From positions 1,624,564-1,688,563 of the forward strand of contig NZ_FWXV01000001.1 in assembly GCF_900176515.1 (NCBI RefSeq): DNA of 64,000 nt, read 5' to 3'. Positions 43,416 to 51,821 of the stretch are shown here, one piece after another. The notes beneath the pieces were generated by a model that worked only from the letters and a program-made list of their open reading frames with translations, searched no databases and was not told where the DNA came from. The translations under genes and the position numbers were made by a program. This DNA is from Kibdelosporangium aridum. Lineage in GTDB: Bacteria > Actinomycetota > Actinomycetes > Mycobacteriales > Pseudonocardiaceae. Every line of letters starts with the position of its first letter. The stretch's first letter is position 1.

Positions 43416-45224
43416 GTGACCGGACCGAGCACGTCCCTGCACTCACTCGTCACTGTCTTGAAGGCGCCTTCCCTTGTGCTGTCGGACCAGGACGGTCAGC
43501 TGCCCGGGACAGGATCGACCGGCTGGTTCATCCGGGACAAGCGTGCGCTTGCCCGTGTCCAGCTGACGATCGCGGACGCTGAGGTCGTGACGGTCGGCCG
43601 GCATCTGCAGAACCCGTGGACGGCGTCATTTCACGCGGTGGCGAAGGCTTCCGGCGCACGGTGGCGGGATTCGACGCTGCATCTGCGGCGTGAGCGCGTG
43701 CTGGACGCGTCGAGCCTGCTGGAACGCCTGGAGGTAACCAACTTTGATGACATCGACCGGACACTGACTGTTGTTTTGCGTGTAGCAACGGATTTCGCGG
43801 GCGTGGACGCGGTGAAAGCCGGCCGTGCCGCCTCCTTGATCACGCCGTCGGTCACTGAAGAAGGGCTACGCTGGCAGGATTCCGTGACGCTGCGTGCGGA
43901 ACCCGCTGCTACCACGGCGATCCGTGACAGCGTTGCCGAATTGACCTGGCAGGTGACGGTGGCCGCGGGGCAGACGTGGCGCCTTTCGCTGCACGCCGAA
44001 GCGGCCGTTGAGCCCGCGGACTTCGCCCAGGTGCCGCCCGTTACGTATCCACAGTGGACTTCTCCGTCGAACCCGGTCGCCGAGAAGAACCTCGCCGACC
44101 TTCGTGCGTTGTTGCTCGCTGATGAAGGCGATCTCTACGCGGCGGCGGGAAGCCCGTGGTACTTGACGCTCTTCGGCCGTGACTCGATCTGGGCGGCCCG
44201 CCTGACACTGCCACTGGGAACCGACCTGGCGGCGGGGACGTTGCGTGCCCTGGCGCGGCGGCAGGGGACGCGGCACGACCCGGCTGCCGAGGAGCAGCCA
44301 GGGAAGATCCCGCACGAGCTGCGCCCAAGCGCGATCGACACGGGTCAGGTGCGGCTGAGTTCCCGGTACTACGGCACGATCGACGCGACCCCGCTGTGGA
44401 TCTGCCTGCTGCACGAGGCCTCGCGCGCCGGGACGCCGGTCGATCCGTTGCTGCCGAACCTGGTGGCCGCGATGAACTGGCTGACCGGCCCGGACGCCGA
44501 CCCGGACGGCGACGGCCTGATCGAGTACCAGCCAGCGGCGTCCGGAGGGCTGACCCACCACGGATGGAAAGACTCGCATGACGCGTTCCTGCACCAGGAC
44601 GGCCAGCACCCGAGGGCCCCGATCGCACTCTGTGAGGTCCAGGGGTACGCATATGCCGCGGCGGTCGCCGCAGCCGCACTGGACTCGGAAAATGGTCCAC
44701 AGTGGATGGACTGGGCAGCCCGGCTCAGGGAGCGGTTCCGCTCGACGTTCTGGATCGAGGACGCTTCCGGACGGTATCCCGCGATCGCGTTGGACGCGGA
44801 CAAGAACCCCGTTGCGGGCGCGACATCCAACATAGGCCACCTACTGGGCACAGGCCTGCTGGACGCTGAAGAAGTCGACCTTGTCGCCGCGCGCCTCGGC
44901 CGCCCGGACATGCTGACACCGTACGGACTACGGACATCGACCGCGGACAGCCCGATGTTCAACCCGTTCAGCTATCACCGAGGATCCGTCTGGCCACACG
45001 ACACGGCGATCGTCATGACGGGTTTGGCCGCCGAGGGGAAACATGAGCTCGCGGGTTTGATGGCTGAGTCGATTGTGCGGGGCAGCGAGCACTTCGGCGG
45101 CCACACTCCCGAGTTGTACGCGGTTCTGGATGGGCAGCCACTGGCGTACCCGAACGCGTGCGTTCCTCAAGCGTGGTCAGCGGCCGGAGTCGTCCGTGCG
45201 GCGCTGTATCTGTCAGGCGCGTAA
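43416..45224 (+). CDS. Glycogen debranching N-terminal domain protein / amylo-alpha-1,6-glucosidase family
   Basis: A 602-residue cytosolic protein. The N-terminal half is the GDE_N_bis type beta domain (LVLSDQDGQLPGTGSTGWFIRDKRALARVQL). The catalytic (alpha/alpha)6 half carries AAGSPWYLTLFGRDSIWAARL, GKIPHELR and NPFSYHRGSVWPHDTAIVMTG. Such enzymes hydrolyse alpha-1,6 or related glucosidic bonds in imported oligosaccharides. GTG 43416 follows GGGAGG at 5 nt. It shares the operator region with the LacI/transport operon, so the two probably form one uptake-and-hydrolysis regulon. Confidence 0.9.
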   Translation: MTGPSTSLHSLVTVLKAPSLVLSDQDGQLPGTGSTGWFIRDKRALARVQLTIADAEVVTVGRHLQNPWTASFHAVAKASGARWRDSTLHLRRERVLDASSLLERLEVTNFDDIDRTLTVVLRVATDFAGVDAVKAGRAASLITPSVTEEGLRWQDSVTLRAEPAATTAIRDSVAELTWQVTVAAGQTWRLSLHAEAAVEPADFAQVPPVTYPQWTSPSNPVAEKNLADLRALLLADEGDLYAAAGSPWYLTLFGRDSIWAARLTLPLGTDLAAGTLRALARRQGTRHDPAAEEQPGKIPHELRPSAIDTGQVRLSSRYYGTIDATPLWICLLHEASRAGTPVDPLLPNLVAAMNWLTGPDADPDGDGLIEYQPAASGGLTHHGWKDSHDAFLHQDGQHPRAPIALCEVQGYAYAAAVAAAALDSENGPQWMDWAARLRERFRSTFWIEDASGRYPAIALDADKNPVAGATSNIGHLLGTGLLDAEEVDLVAARLGRPDMLTPYGLRTSTADSPMFNPFSYHRGSVWPHDTAIVMTGLAAEGKHELAGLMAESIVRGSEHFGGHTPELYAVLDGQPLAYPNACVPQAWSAAGVVRAALYLSGA

Positions 45225-46367
45225 TGGGCGGAAGAACTCGCGGATCTCGGTGACGAGGTCTTCTGGGCGCTCCAGTGCCGCAAAGTGGCCGCCGTGGTCG
45301 AATTCGGTGAACCGCTGCAGGTTGTACGCCCGGGCGACCCACTCCCGCGGCGGCGTGAAGTTTTCCTTGGCGAAGGACGCGAACCCGGTCGGTGTGTCGA
45401 CGTAACCAGGTGTGTTCCTGCCGAGCATGCCTTCGGTGCGCATGGTCTCGTAGTAGAGGCGGGCGGAGGTGGTGATGGTGTTGGTCAACCAGTAGAGGGT
45501 GATGTCGGTGAGCAGTTCGTCCTTGCTGAACACCGATTCGACGTCGCCGTCGCAGTCGCTCCACGCCCGGAACTTCTCCACCATCCACGCGGCCAGACCG
45601 GCGGGGGAATCGGACAATCCGGCGCCGAGTGTGGCCGGTTTGGTGCCTTGGATCTGGGCGTACCCGCCCTCCACGGAGAAGAAGTGCTCTGCCTGGGCCA
45701 CGAATGCCTGTTCGGCTGGTGTGAGTGGCGCTGAGTCCAGCACCGGCGTCGCGCCCATCAGGTTCAGGTGGATCCCGGCTACGTGGTCGCCGTGGTCGCG
45801 GCCGATGCGGCTGGAGACCTGTGCGCCGAAGTCGCCGCCCTGGGCTCCGTAGCGCGGATAGCCGAGTACTTCGGTCATGAGACGGTCGTATAGGCCGCCG
45901 ATTACTGTCGGGTTGATTCCGGGTGTGCCGGGGTGTGGGGAGAAGCCGAAGCCCGGCATGCTGGGCGCTACCACGTCGAACGCGTCGGCCGGGTCGCCGC
46001 CGTGCGCAGCCGGGTCGGTCAGCGGACCGATGATCTTGGTCACCTCGACGAACGAACCTGGCCAGCCGTGCGAGAACAGCAGCGGGAACGGGTGTGGCCC
46101 GACGCCCTTGGTGTGTACGAAGTGGAGGGTGACGCCGCCGACTTCCGCTAGGAATTGGGGGAGTTCGTTGAGGTGCTCCTCGGCTTTGCGCCAGTCGAAT
46201 GTCGTGTGCCAGTACTCGACCAGTTCGGCGAGATAGCCCGGTGGCGTGCCGTGCGTCCAGTCCTGTCCGGACAATGCCGGTGCGAAGCGGGTTCTGGCCA
46301 GCCGTTCCTTGAGATCGGTGAGCTGTTGGGCACTGGTTTCGATCCGGAATGGACGTACTTGTGACAT
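45213..46367 (-). CDS. Epoxide hydrolase (EHN domain, microsomal-type alpha/beta hydrolase)
   Basis: A 384-residue epoxide hydrolase. The N-terminal EHN segment (FRIETSAQQLTDLKERLARTRF ... WTHGTPPGYLAELVEYW) is followed by the oxyanion motif HGWPGS (100-105) and the nucleophile D179 in QGGDFGAQVSS; the base His is in DHGGHFAALE near the end. It opens epoxides to diols; the natural substrate is unknown. The ATG at 46367 (MSQVRPF) is chosen over 46400. The 3' end overlaps the debranching gene by 12 nt on the opposite strand. Confidence 0.93.
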   Translation of the reverse strand: MSQVRPFRIETSAQQLTDLKERLARTRFAPALSGQDWTHGTPPGYLAELVEYWHTTFDWRKAEEHLNELPQFLAEVGGVTLHFVHTKGVGPHPFPLLFSHGWPGSFVEVTKIIGPLTDPAAHGGDPADAFDVVAPSMPGFGFSPHPGTPGINPTVIGGLYDRLMTEVLGYPRYGAQGGDFGAQVSSRIGRDHGDHVAGIHLNLMGATPVLDSAPLTPAEQAFVAQAEHFFSVEGGYAQIQGTKPATLGAGLSDSPAGLAAWMVEKFRAWSDCDGDVESVFSKDELLTDITLYWLTNTITTSARLYYETMRTEGMLGRNTPGYVDTPTGFASFAKENFTPPREWVARAYNLQRFTEFDHGGHFAALERPEDLVTEIREFFRPLRA

Positions 46368-46445
46368 GTGGGCGGTTCTCCTTTGTTCTCCCTTCGACAA
46401 TGGCCACGCCGCGCACTGATGGCTGGCAGATTTACGACGTCACCT

Positions 46446-47798
46446 TCACGACAAGTACTTCGCGGCGTAAGCGCGCCACGGCCGCCAAGCGGCCGAATGT
46501 CTCGCCAAATCGGACAAACCGAGACTGCGGGCCGTGCGCCGCACCACAGGATCGGCGGGGCTGAAGGCATCGGGATCGCCCAGGGCACGCATGGCGATCG
46601 TCTCCACAGTCAGCGCATCGATGCCAGGCAGCGCCGAGAGCTGGGCGCGCGCCTGAACCCAGTCGCTGCCGATGCCGAGGTCGATTTCGGCCAACGCGTG
46701 GACAAGATCGCCGCCGACTCGGGCCGCCACCGTGATCACATCGGGGAACAAGTGCGTGAGCCCACCTGCCGGATCGGATATCGGAGTGCCGTGGGCGACC
46801 AGCCCGGCCGCACCCGATCCCAGCACGGCCCGCACAGCGAACTCGTCCGCGCACACGGTCCGCGGCACTCGGCGCCCAGGATCCTTGTCCACCAACGGCT
46901 CAAGCACAGAATCAGCACGCAGCTGCTCATCGACGGCGACCGGATCGGCGTCCAGATCAAGCAGCCAGCGGCAGCGGGTGATCGCCGTGGCCAAGTCCCG
47001 CAGATCCGCCAGAGTCAACCGGCAGTCGATGTGCTTCGGCGACGGCCGCAACGCCACGATGCCGTGGCCGTGCGGAAGCCGTAGCGTCCGCCGATACGTG
47101 CCATCACGCCATTCCTCCACGCTAGGCAGGGCCTCGGCCGCGAGCCGCCTGAACAGATCGCCGGCACTCAGCGGTTGCCGGAAAGGCAATCGCAGGGCCA
47201 TGGTCCCTGGCGCCGCCGACTGCCGCGTGCGCCGGGCCCGCTGCCGCAACTCGCTCGGCGTCAGGCCAAAGACCTCCCGTACGGTGTCGTTGAACGTCCG
47301 CACGCTGGCGAACCCGGCCGCGAACGCGACATCGCCCAGCGGCACCGGAGTCGTCTCGATCAACAGCCGTGCGGTCTGGGCTCGCTGAGCCCGCGCGATC
47401 GCCAACGGCCCCGCACCCAGCTCGGCCTGAAGTTGCCGCTGGATCTGCCGCACGCTGTAACCGAGCCGCGCGGCCAACCCGGACACGCCTTCCCGGTCGA
47501 CGACTCCGTCCGCGACCAACCGCATCGCCCGCGCCACAAGGTCAGCCCGCTCGTTCCACTGCGGGGAACCCGGACTGGCATCCGGCCGGCACCGCCTGCA
47601 CGCCCGAAAACCGGCCTGCTGGGCCGCGGCCGCGCTCGGGTAGAAGCGCATGTTCTCCACCTTCGGCGACATCACCGAGCAACTCGGCCTGCAGTAAATG
47701 CCGGTGGTGACCACCGCTACGTAGAACCAGCCGTCGAAGCGAGCGTCCCTGGCCCGCACCGCCCGCACATAGCTCTCGACGTCCTCATGCACCTGCAC
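46446..47798 (-). CDS. Ada-AlkA fusion: methyl-phosphotriester sensor and 3-methyladenine DNA glycosylase II
   Basis: A 450-residue DNA alkylation repair protein. The N-terminal Ada zinc domain has the four cysteines C36, C40, C67 and C70 (TTGIYCRPSC and FRACRRCRP); C36 is the expected methyl-phosphotriester acceptor. An AraC-type HTH follows (SGLAARLGYSVRQIQRQLQAELG and a second HTH), then the AlkA glycosylase: LSALPGIDALTVETIAMRALGDPDAF is the helix-hairpin-helix, with the catalytic Asp shortly after in SPADPVVRR. There is no MGMT-type methyltransferase domain. It likely senses alkylation damage and both regulates and repairs. Confidence 0.93.
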   Translation of the reverse strand: MQVHEDVESYVRAVRARDARFDGWFYVAVVTTGIYCRPSCSVMSPKVENMRFYPSAAAAQQAGFRACRRCRPDASPGSPQWNERADLVARAMRLVADGVVDREGVSGLAARLGYSVRQIQRQLQAELGAGPLAIARAQRAQTARLLIETTPVPLGDVAFAAGFASVRTFNDTVREVFGLTPSELRQRARRTRQSAAPGTMALRLPFRQPLSAGDLFRRLAAEALPSVEEWRDGTYRRTLRLPHGHGIVALRPSPKHIDCRLTLADLRDLATAITRCRWLLDLDADPVAVDEQLRADSVLEPLVDKDPGRRVPRTVCADEFAVRAVLGSGAAGLVAHGTPISDPAGGLTHLFPDVITVAARVGGDLVHALAEIDLGIGSDWVQARAQLSALPGIDALTVETIAMRALGDPDAFSPADPVVRRTARSLGLSDLARHSAAWRPWRAYAAKYLS

Positions 47799-47843
47799 AG
47801 CATCGAGGCTGGCAGCCCGGCCCGCTAGCGTAAAGCGACGCGC

Positions 47844-48812
47844 CTAGAGCGCTTTGACGAACTGGTCGTCGAACAACTCGTCCATCACGGGCCGTTGATA
47901 CAGCAGGCCGGTATCGACCATGAAGTCGGCGACCTGGACGGCCCGGTAGTGCAGGGTTCGACTGCCGAACGCGTCCTGATTCTCCTGTTTGGTCAGGAAG
48001 GTCGTACCCGGCTGATAAGCGCGATACGCCAGCGGACTCACCCCCGCCCGGCGAGCCATGATCTCGATGGCCTCGTCCGGGTTGTGCTCGATCCACGCCA
48101 GGGTCTCGAACCACGTGTTGACCAGGCGCTGCACCAAATCCGGCCGGAGACGGGCCATTTCCGTGCGGACGACGAGGTGGTCGGGGATCAGCGTGGGGAA
48201 CTCGGCGGAACTTGTCACCGGACTGCTGCCGGGCCGGGACAAGGCAGTTGTCGTGTGTGGCGCGAACGCGCCAACCGCGTCGACGTGCCCTGCGGCGAAG
48301 GCTGCGGCGGCCGAGTCGGTCAGCGTCGAAACGAGCTGGACGTCGCCTTCGTGGAGTTTGGCCCGGTTGAGCGCGAGGAGCAGCAGGTAGTGGTCGACCG
48401 TGCCCTTCTCCACCGCGATCTTCTTGCCTTTGAGGTCGGTCACGCTGGTGATGCCGTCCCGGGCGATGATCTGGTCGTTTCCCGTCGAGGTGTCGTTGAC
48501 CAGCACGATTGTTTGCTGGACGCCGCTGCCGACCGAGGCGATGGTGTCGTTCAAGGTCTGGCTGTTCGCGTCGATCGCCCCTGTCGACAACGCGGTGAGG
48601 CTGTCGGTGTAGCTGTCGAAGTACTGCAGCTCCACGTCGACGCCGTTGACCTTGAACAAGCCGCGTTCTTCGGCGACCTGCCACGGCAGCCAGCCCGGCC
48701 ATGCGGAGAACCCGAGCTTGATCTTGCTCGGCGCGGGGGCGGGGCCTCCACACGCCGAGACGGCTAACAGTCCGATGACCGACATGAGCGCGGCGAGCAG
48801 GCGTGATCTCAT
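47844..48812 (-). CDS. Orphan ABC substrate-binding lipoprotein (NMT1/SsuA/TauA type)
   Basis: A 322-residue lipoprotein (lipobox LLAVSAC) of the NMT1/TauA/SsuA fold, which binds small nitrogen or sulfur compounds such as thiamine precursors, nitrate, taurine or sulfonates. KIKLGFSAWPGWLPWQVAEERGLFK and the QTLNDTIASV region are typical; GTVDHYLLLLAL and a C-terminal ADFMVDTGLLYQRP follow. ATG 48812 (MRSRLLAAL) is preferred to 48848. No permease or ATPase gene is nearby on either side, so it must work with components encoded elsewhere or be a leftover. Confidence 0.87.
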   Translation of the reverse strand: MRSRLLAALMSVIGLLAVSACGGPAPAPSKIKLGFSAWPGWLPWQVAEERGLFKVNGVDVELQYFDSYTDSLTALSTGAIDANSQTLNDTIASVGSGVQQTIVLVNDTSTGNDQIIARDGITSVTDLKGKKIAVEKGTVDHYLLLLALNRAKLHEGDVQLVSTLTDSAAAAFAAGHVDAVGAFAPHTTTALSRPGSSPVTSSAEFPTLIPDHLVVRTEMARLRPDLVQRLVNTWFETLAWIEHNPDEAIEIMARRAGVSPLAYRAYQPGTTFLTKQENQDAFGSRTLHYRAVQVADFMVDTGLLYQRPVMDELFDDQFVKAL

Positions 48813-48946
48813 CCGAACTCCCAGTGGGGCGGGGCAGGGTGCGAACAACTTACCCGGCCGCCTGCGGCTAGGTGGAGCTGGCTACACCATGAATTGACAA
48901 CTTTCCCCGATCGCCCGCAACCGTCCCGGCTGACACGGTTTGTCCT

Positions 48947-50062
48947 GTGAAGACAACAGTGAAACTCGCGAGTTTGATCGCGGCGGTCGGGGTGGTTGCC
49001 GGTGCGACGACAGCGTCGGCTGTGCAACCGGACGAGCTGGAGAACCTGGTCCGCAACGAGAAGTTCCCCGGCGCTGTGCTGGTCACACAGTCCACTTCGT
49101 ACTCCGCCGGCGTCGCTCGGCGTGGGTATCCGGCCAAGCCGCCGGTGAACGGGCGGGTCCGGGCGGCGAGCAACACCAAGACGTTCGTGGCCGTCGTGGT
49201 TCTGCAGCTGGTGGCCGAGGGCAAGGTCGAGCTGGACGCGCCAATCGAGAAGTACCTGCCCGGCCTGGTCCGCGGCGAGGGCATCGACGGTCGCAAGATC
49301 ACTGTCCGTCAGCTGTTGCAGCACACCACCGGCTTGCCGAACTACACCGCGTACCTCGAGCTCGACGACATCGAGGCCTTCCGCGACCGCTACTACGAGC
49401 CGCGGCAGCTGCTGGACCTCGCGCTGGCGCATCCGGCGAACTTCCAGCCGGGGGAGCGCTGGGATTACAGCAACACCAACTACATCCTCGCCGGGATGCT
49501 GATCGAGCGGGTGACCGGGCGTCCGGTCGCCGAGCAGGTGACCAAGCGCGTGATCCAGAAGATCGGCCTGCGCGACACGTACTGGCCCGGCGTCGGCGAC
49601 AAGACCATCCGCGGACCGCACCCGCAGGGTTACGGCCGCGCCAAGGACGGCGAGATCATCGACATCACCGAACTGGATCCGTCCGCGGCATGGGCGGCCG
49701 GGCAGCTGATCTCCACGCCAAGCGACCTCGCCAAGTTCTTCGGCGCCCTCGTCGACGGCAGGTTGCTCCCCGCCGCACAACTCAGCGAGATGAAGAAGAC
49801 AGTCCCGGCGGACATGGCTCCGGGTTCGGGATACGGCCTGGGTCTGACGAGTGTTCCGCTCAGCTGCGGTGGCGTGTTCTGGGGGCACGGCGGCGACGTC
49901 TTCGGGTTCGAGACACGAGGCGGCGCGACCGAGGACGGTCGCCGGGTGACAGTCATGGTGACGGCTCTGCCAGGCACGTTCGACCCGGCGAACGCCGACC
50001 GTGCGCACGCCGCGGTTCTTTCTACTGTGGACAATGCATTCTGCGAGGGGGACAAGCGATGA
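48947..50062 (+). CDS. Secreted serine hydrolase (beta-lactamase / D-Ala-D-Ala carboxypeptidase class C type), copy 1
   Basis: A 371-residue class-C-like serine hydrolase with a Sec signal (MKTTVKLASLIAAVGVVAGATTASA). The catalytic S75-x-x-K78 is in SNTK, Y174-x-N176 in YSN and the HGG triad-like motif in WGHGGDVFGF. Possible activities are D-alanyl-D-alanine carboxypeptidase, esterase or beta-lactamase. GTG start. A TTGACA-like -35 lies at 48894-48899. It is followed, with an ATGA overlap, by a clear paralogue. Confidence 0.87.
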   Translation: MKTTVKLASLIAAVGVVAGATTASAVQPDELENLVRNEKFPGAVLVTQSTSYSAGVARRGYPAKPPVNGRVRAASNTKTFVAVVVLQLVAEGKVELDAPIEKYLPGLVRGEGIDGRKITVRQLLQHTTGLPNYTAYLELDDIEAFRDRYYEPRQLLDLALAHPANFQPGERWDYSNTNYILAGMLIERVTGRPVAEQVTKRVIQKIGLRDTYWPGVGDKTIRGPHPQGYGRAKDGEIIDITELDPSAAWAAGQLISTPSDLAKFFGALVDGRLLPAAQLSEMKKTVPADMAPGSGYGLGLTSVPLSCGGVFWGHGGDVFGFETRGGATEDGRRVTVMVTALPGTFDPANADRAHAAVLSTVDNAFCEGDKR

Positions 50063-51126
50063 AGCGCGCATTGGTGGGTGCGGCCATGGCTGTGACGATG
50101 GTTGTTCCGGCATCGGTCGCAGTGGCTGCGCCTGGCAAGAACCCGGTGCAGTCGATCGTCGACTCGGGCCACGCGCCTGGGGCGTTGGCCGCAGTCCGGC
50201 GTGACGGCGACGAACGATGGTACGTCGCAGGCAAAGCGGTGCCCTTGAACGGACGCGTACGAATTGGCAGCAACACCAAGGCATTCCTGTCCGTGGTGAT
50301 CCTGCAACTGGTCGCTGAAGGGAAGGTCGAACTCGACGGCCCGGCCCAGCGATATGTGCCCGCCGTCAAGGACAAGCGCATCACCGTACGCCAACTCCTC
50401 CAGCACACCAGCGGTTTGCCGGAGTACGCCGACAAAATCGGCCTCGACCGGATCGAGCAGGTGCGCGACCGCTACTTGCGGCCACACGACCTGCTCGACA
50501 TCGCGATGGCCCATCCAGCCCAGTTCGAACCCGGCGCGAAGTTCAAGTACACCAACACGAACTACATCGTGGCGGGACTGCTCGTGCAATCGGTGACCGG
50601 GCGCCCGGCCGGGGAACAGATCACCGACCGGGTCATCAAGCGCCTGGGCCTGAGGGACACGTACTGGCCCGTCGAAGGCGAACAGGGCCTGGGCGGCAAG
50701 CACCCGCGCGGCTACAGCCTGACCGACGAGACCGACCCGAAGTCACCGGTCATCGACATCACCGAGATGGATCCCTCGTGGACTTGGGCCGCCGGACAGC
50801 TGGTCGCCAGCCCGGCCGACCTGGTCACCTTCTACCGGCAACTGCAGACCCTGCTCCCGCCGGCACAGCTGGCGGACATGCGCAAGACCGTCGCGACCGA
50901 CGAACCCGACGTGCGCTACGGCCTTGGTTTGCTCAGCCAGGACTTGACTTGCGGCGGTGTCTACTGGGGACACAGCGGCGGTCTCCACGGTTACCTGACG
51001 CTAGCGGGCGCCACGGACAGCGGCCGGGCGGCTGCTGTCGCCCAGACCGCCGCGCCGGGACTCAAAGGAGACCCTGAAGGCCAGATCAAGCTGATGAAGG
51101 CCGTCATCGACAAGACACTGTGCTAG
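50059..51126 (+). CDS. Secreted serine hydrolase (class C beta-lactamase-like), copy 2
   Basis: A 355-residue paralogue of the preceding gene: signal peptide MKRALVGAAMAVTMVVPASVAVAA, S71-x-x-K74 in SNTK, Y164-x-N166 in YTN and HSGG in WGHSGGLHGY. Long stretches are shared with copy 1 (VILQLVAEGKVELD, ITVRQLLQHT, GLRDTYWP, WAAGQL), showing tandem duplication. Its ATG overlaps the stop of copy 1 (ATGA), so both are made from one transcript. Its end overlaps the convergent YczE-like gene. Confidence 0.87.
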   Translation: MKRALVGAAMAVTMVVPASVAVAAPGKNPVQSIVDSGHAPGALAAVRRDGDERWYVAGKAVPLNGRVRIGSNTKAFLSVVILQLVAEGKVELDGPAQRYVPAVKDKRITVRQLLQHTSGLPEYADKIGLDRIEQVRDRYLRPHDLLDIAMAHPAQFEPGAKFKYTNTNYIVAGLLVQSVTGRPAGEQITDRVIKRLGLRDTYWPVEGEQGLGGKHPRGYSLTDETDPKSPVIDITEMDPSWTWAAGQLVASPADLVTFYRQLQTLLPPAQLADMRKTVATDEPDVRYGLGLLSQDLTCGGVYWGHSGGLHGYLTLAGATDSGRAAAVAQTAAPGLKGDPEGQIKLMKAVIDKTLC

Positions 51127-51760
51127 ACACGGCCACAGGCTGCGCGGACCGCCACGTGACCAGCGGGAGCAGGAGTTGCGTGAGCGGTCCGACAGTCAGG
51201 GCATAAAGGACAGTGCCGACACCGACCGTGCCGCCGAGCAACCAGCCCGAAGTGAGCACAACGACTTCGATTCCGGTACGCACCAGGCGGATCGACCTGC
51301 CGGTGCGGGCGGCGAGACCGGTCATCAGGCCGTCACGCGGGCCAGGACCGAGACGGGGACCGACATAGACGGCCGTGGCGACGGCGTTGAGTGCCACACC
51401 GCCGACCAGCAGCGTGATCTGCCAGCCGAGGGCGTGCTGATCAGGCAGGACGGCGCGGGTCATGTCGACGGCCACCGAGATGACGACGATGTTCGAGATC
51501 GTGCCGATGCCGGGGCGTTGCCGCAGGGGGATCCACAGCAGCATGACGGCCACCGAGATGATGGCTGTGATGGTGCCGAACGTCAGCCCGGTGCGGTTGA
51601 CCAGCCCTTCGGTCAGCACGCCCCACGGAAAAAGCCCCAGGTGGGCGCGGGTCAACATGCCCGTACTGATGCCGTAGAGGGCCAGCCCGAACAGCAGCTG
51701 GGCCGACCGGCGGGCAGGTGCGTGACGGATGGTGAGCGGACTGAGATCGACTGATGCCAC
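51104..51760 (-). CDS. YczE/YitT-type integral membrane protein
   Basis: A 218-residue membrane protein with five or six helices (AQLLFGLALYGISTGMLTRA, an ITAIISVAVMLLWIPL helix, a TLLVGGVALNAVATAVYV helix, and C-terminal helices ending PLTQLLLPLVTW). G-x-x-P-W-x-x-L in LGLFPWGVL and the PRDGLM motif are typical of YczE-like proteins. GTG 51760 is the best start; longer frames run into the divergent MocR gene. Association of YczE-type membrane proteins with MocR regulators is a described pattern in bacteria, which matches the divergent neighbour here. Substrate unknown. Confidence 0.85.
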   Translation of the reverse strand: MASVDLSPLTIRHAPARRSAQLLFGLALYGISTGMLTRAHLGLFPWGVLTEGLVNRTGLTFGTITAIISVAVMLLWIPLRQRPGIGTISNIVVISVAVDMTRAVLPDQHALGWQITLLVGGVALNAVATAVYVGPRLGPGPRDGLMTGLAARTGRSIRLVRTGIEVVVLTSGWLLGGTVGVGTVLYALTVGPLTQLLLPLVTWRSAQPVAVSSTVSCR

Positions 51761-51786
51761 TCGGGCAGTCTCGGGCAGAACTGGTC

Positions 51787-51820
51787 TGGCAATCCAGGGC
51801 CAATGCTGAATAATTGGCCT
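51787..51820. promoter_or_regulatory. Inverted-repeat operator between YczE-like and MocR genes
   Basis: GGCCAAT (51799-51805) and ATTGGCC (51814-51820) are perfect inverted repeats with an 8-bp spacer, ending 1 bp before the MocR ATG. Immediately to the left, CTGG CAAT CCAG (51787-51798) forms another small inverted repeat, and TGGCAAT partly repeats the same half-site. This fits the multi-half-site operators used by MocR regulators that act on a divergent gene and on themselves. Confidence 0.7.
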
Positions 51821-51821
51821 T

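Noticed and set aside
48894..48899. TTGACA as a certain -35 for the serine hydrolase genes
   Set aside because: The hexamer is perfect, but no convincing -10 lies 16-18 bp downstream, so it is mentioned only as a possibility.
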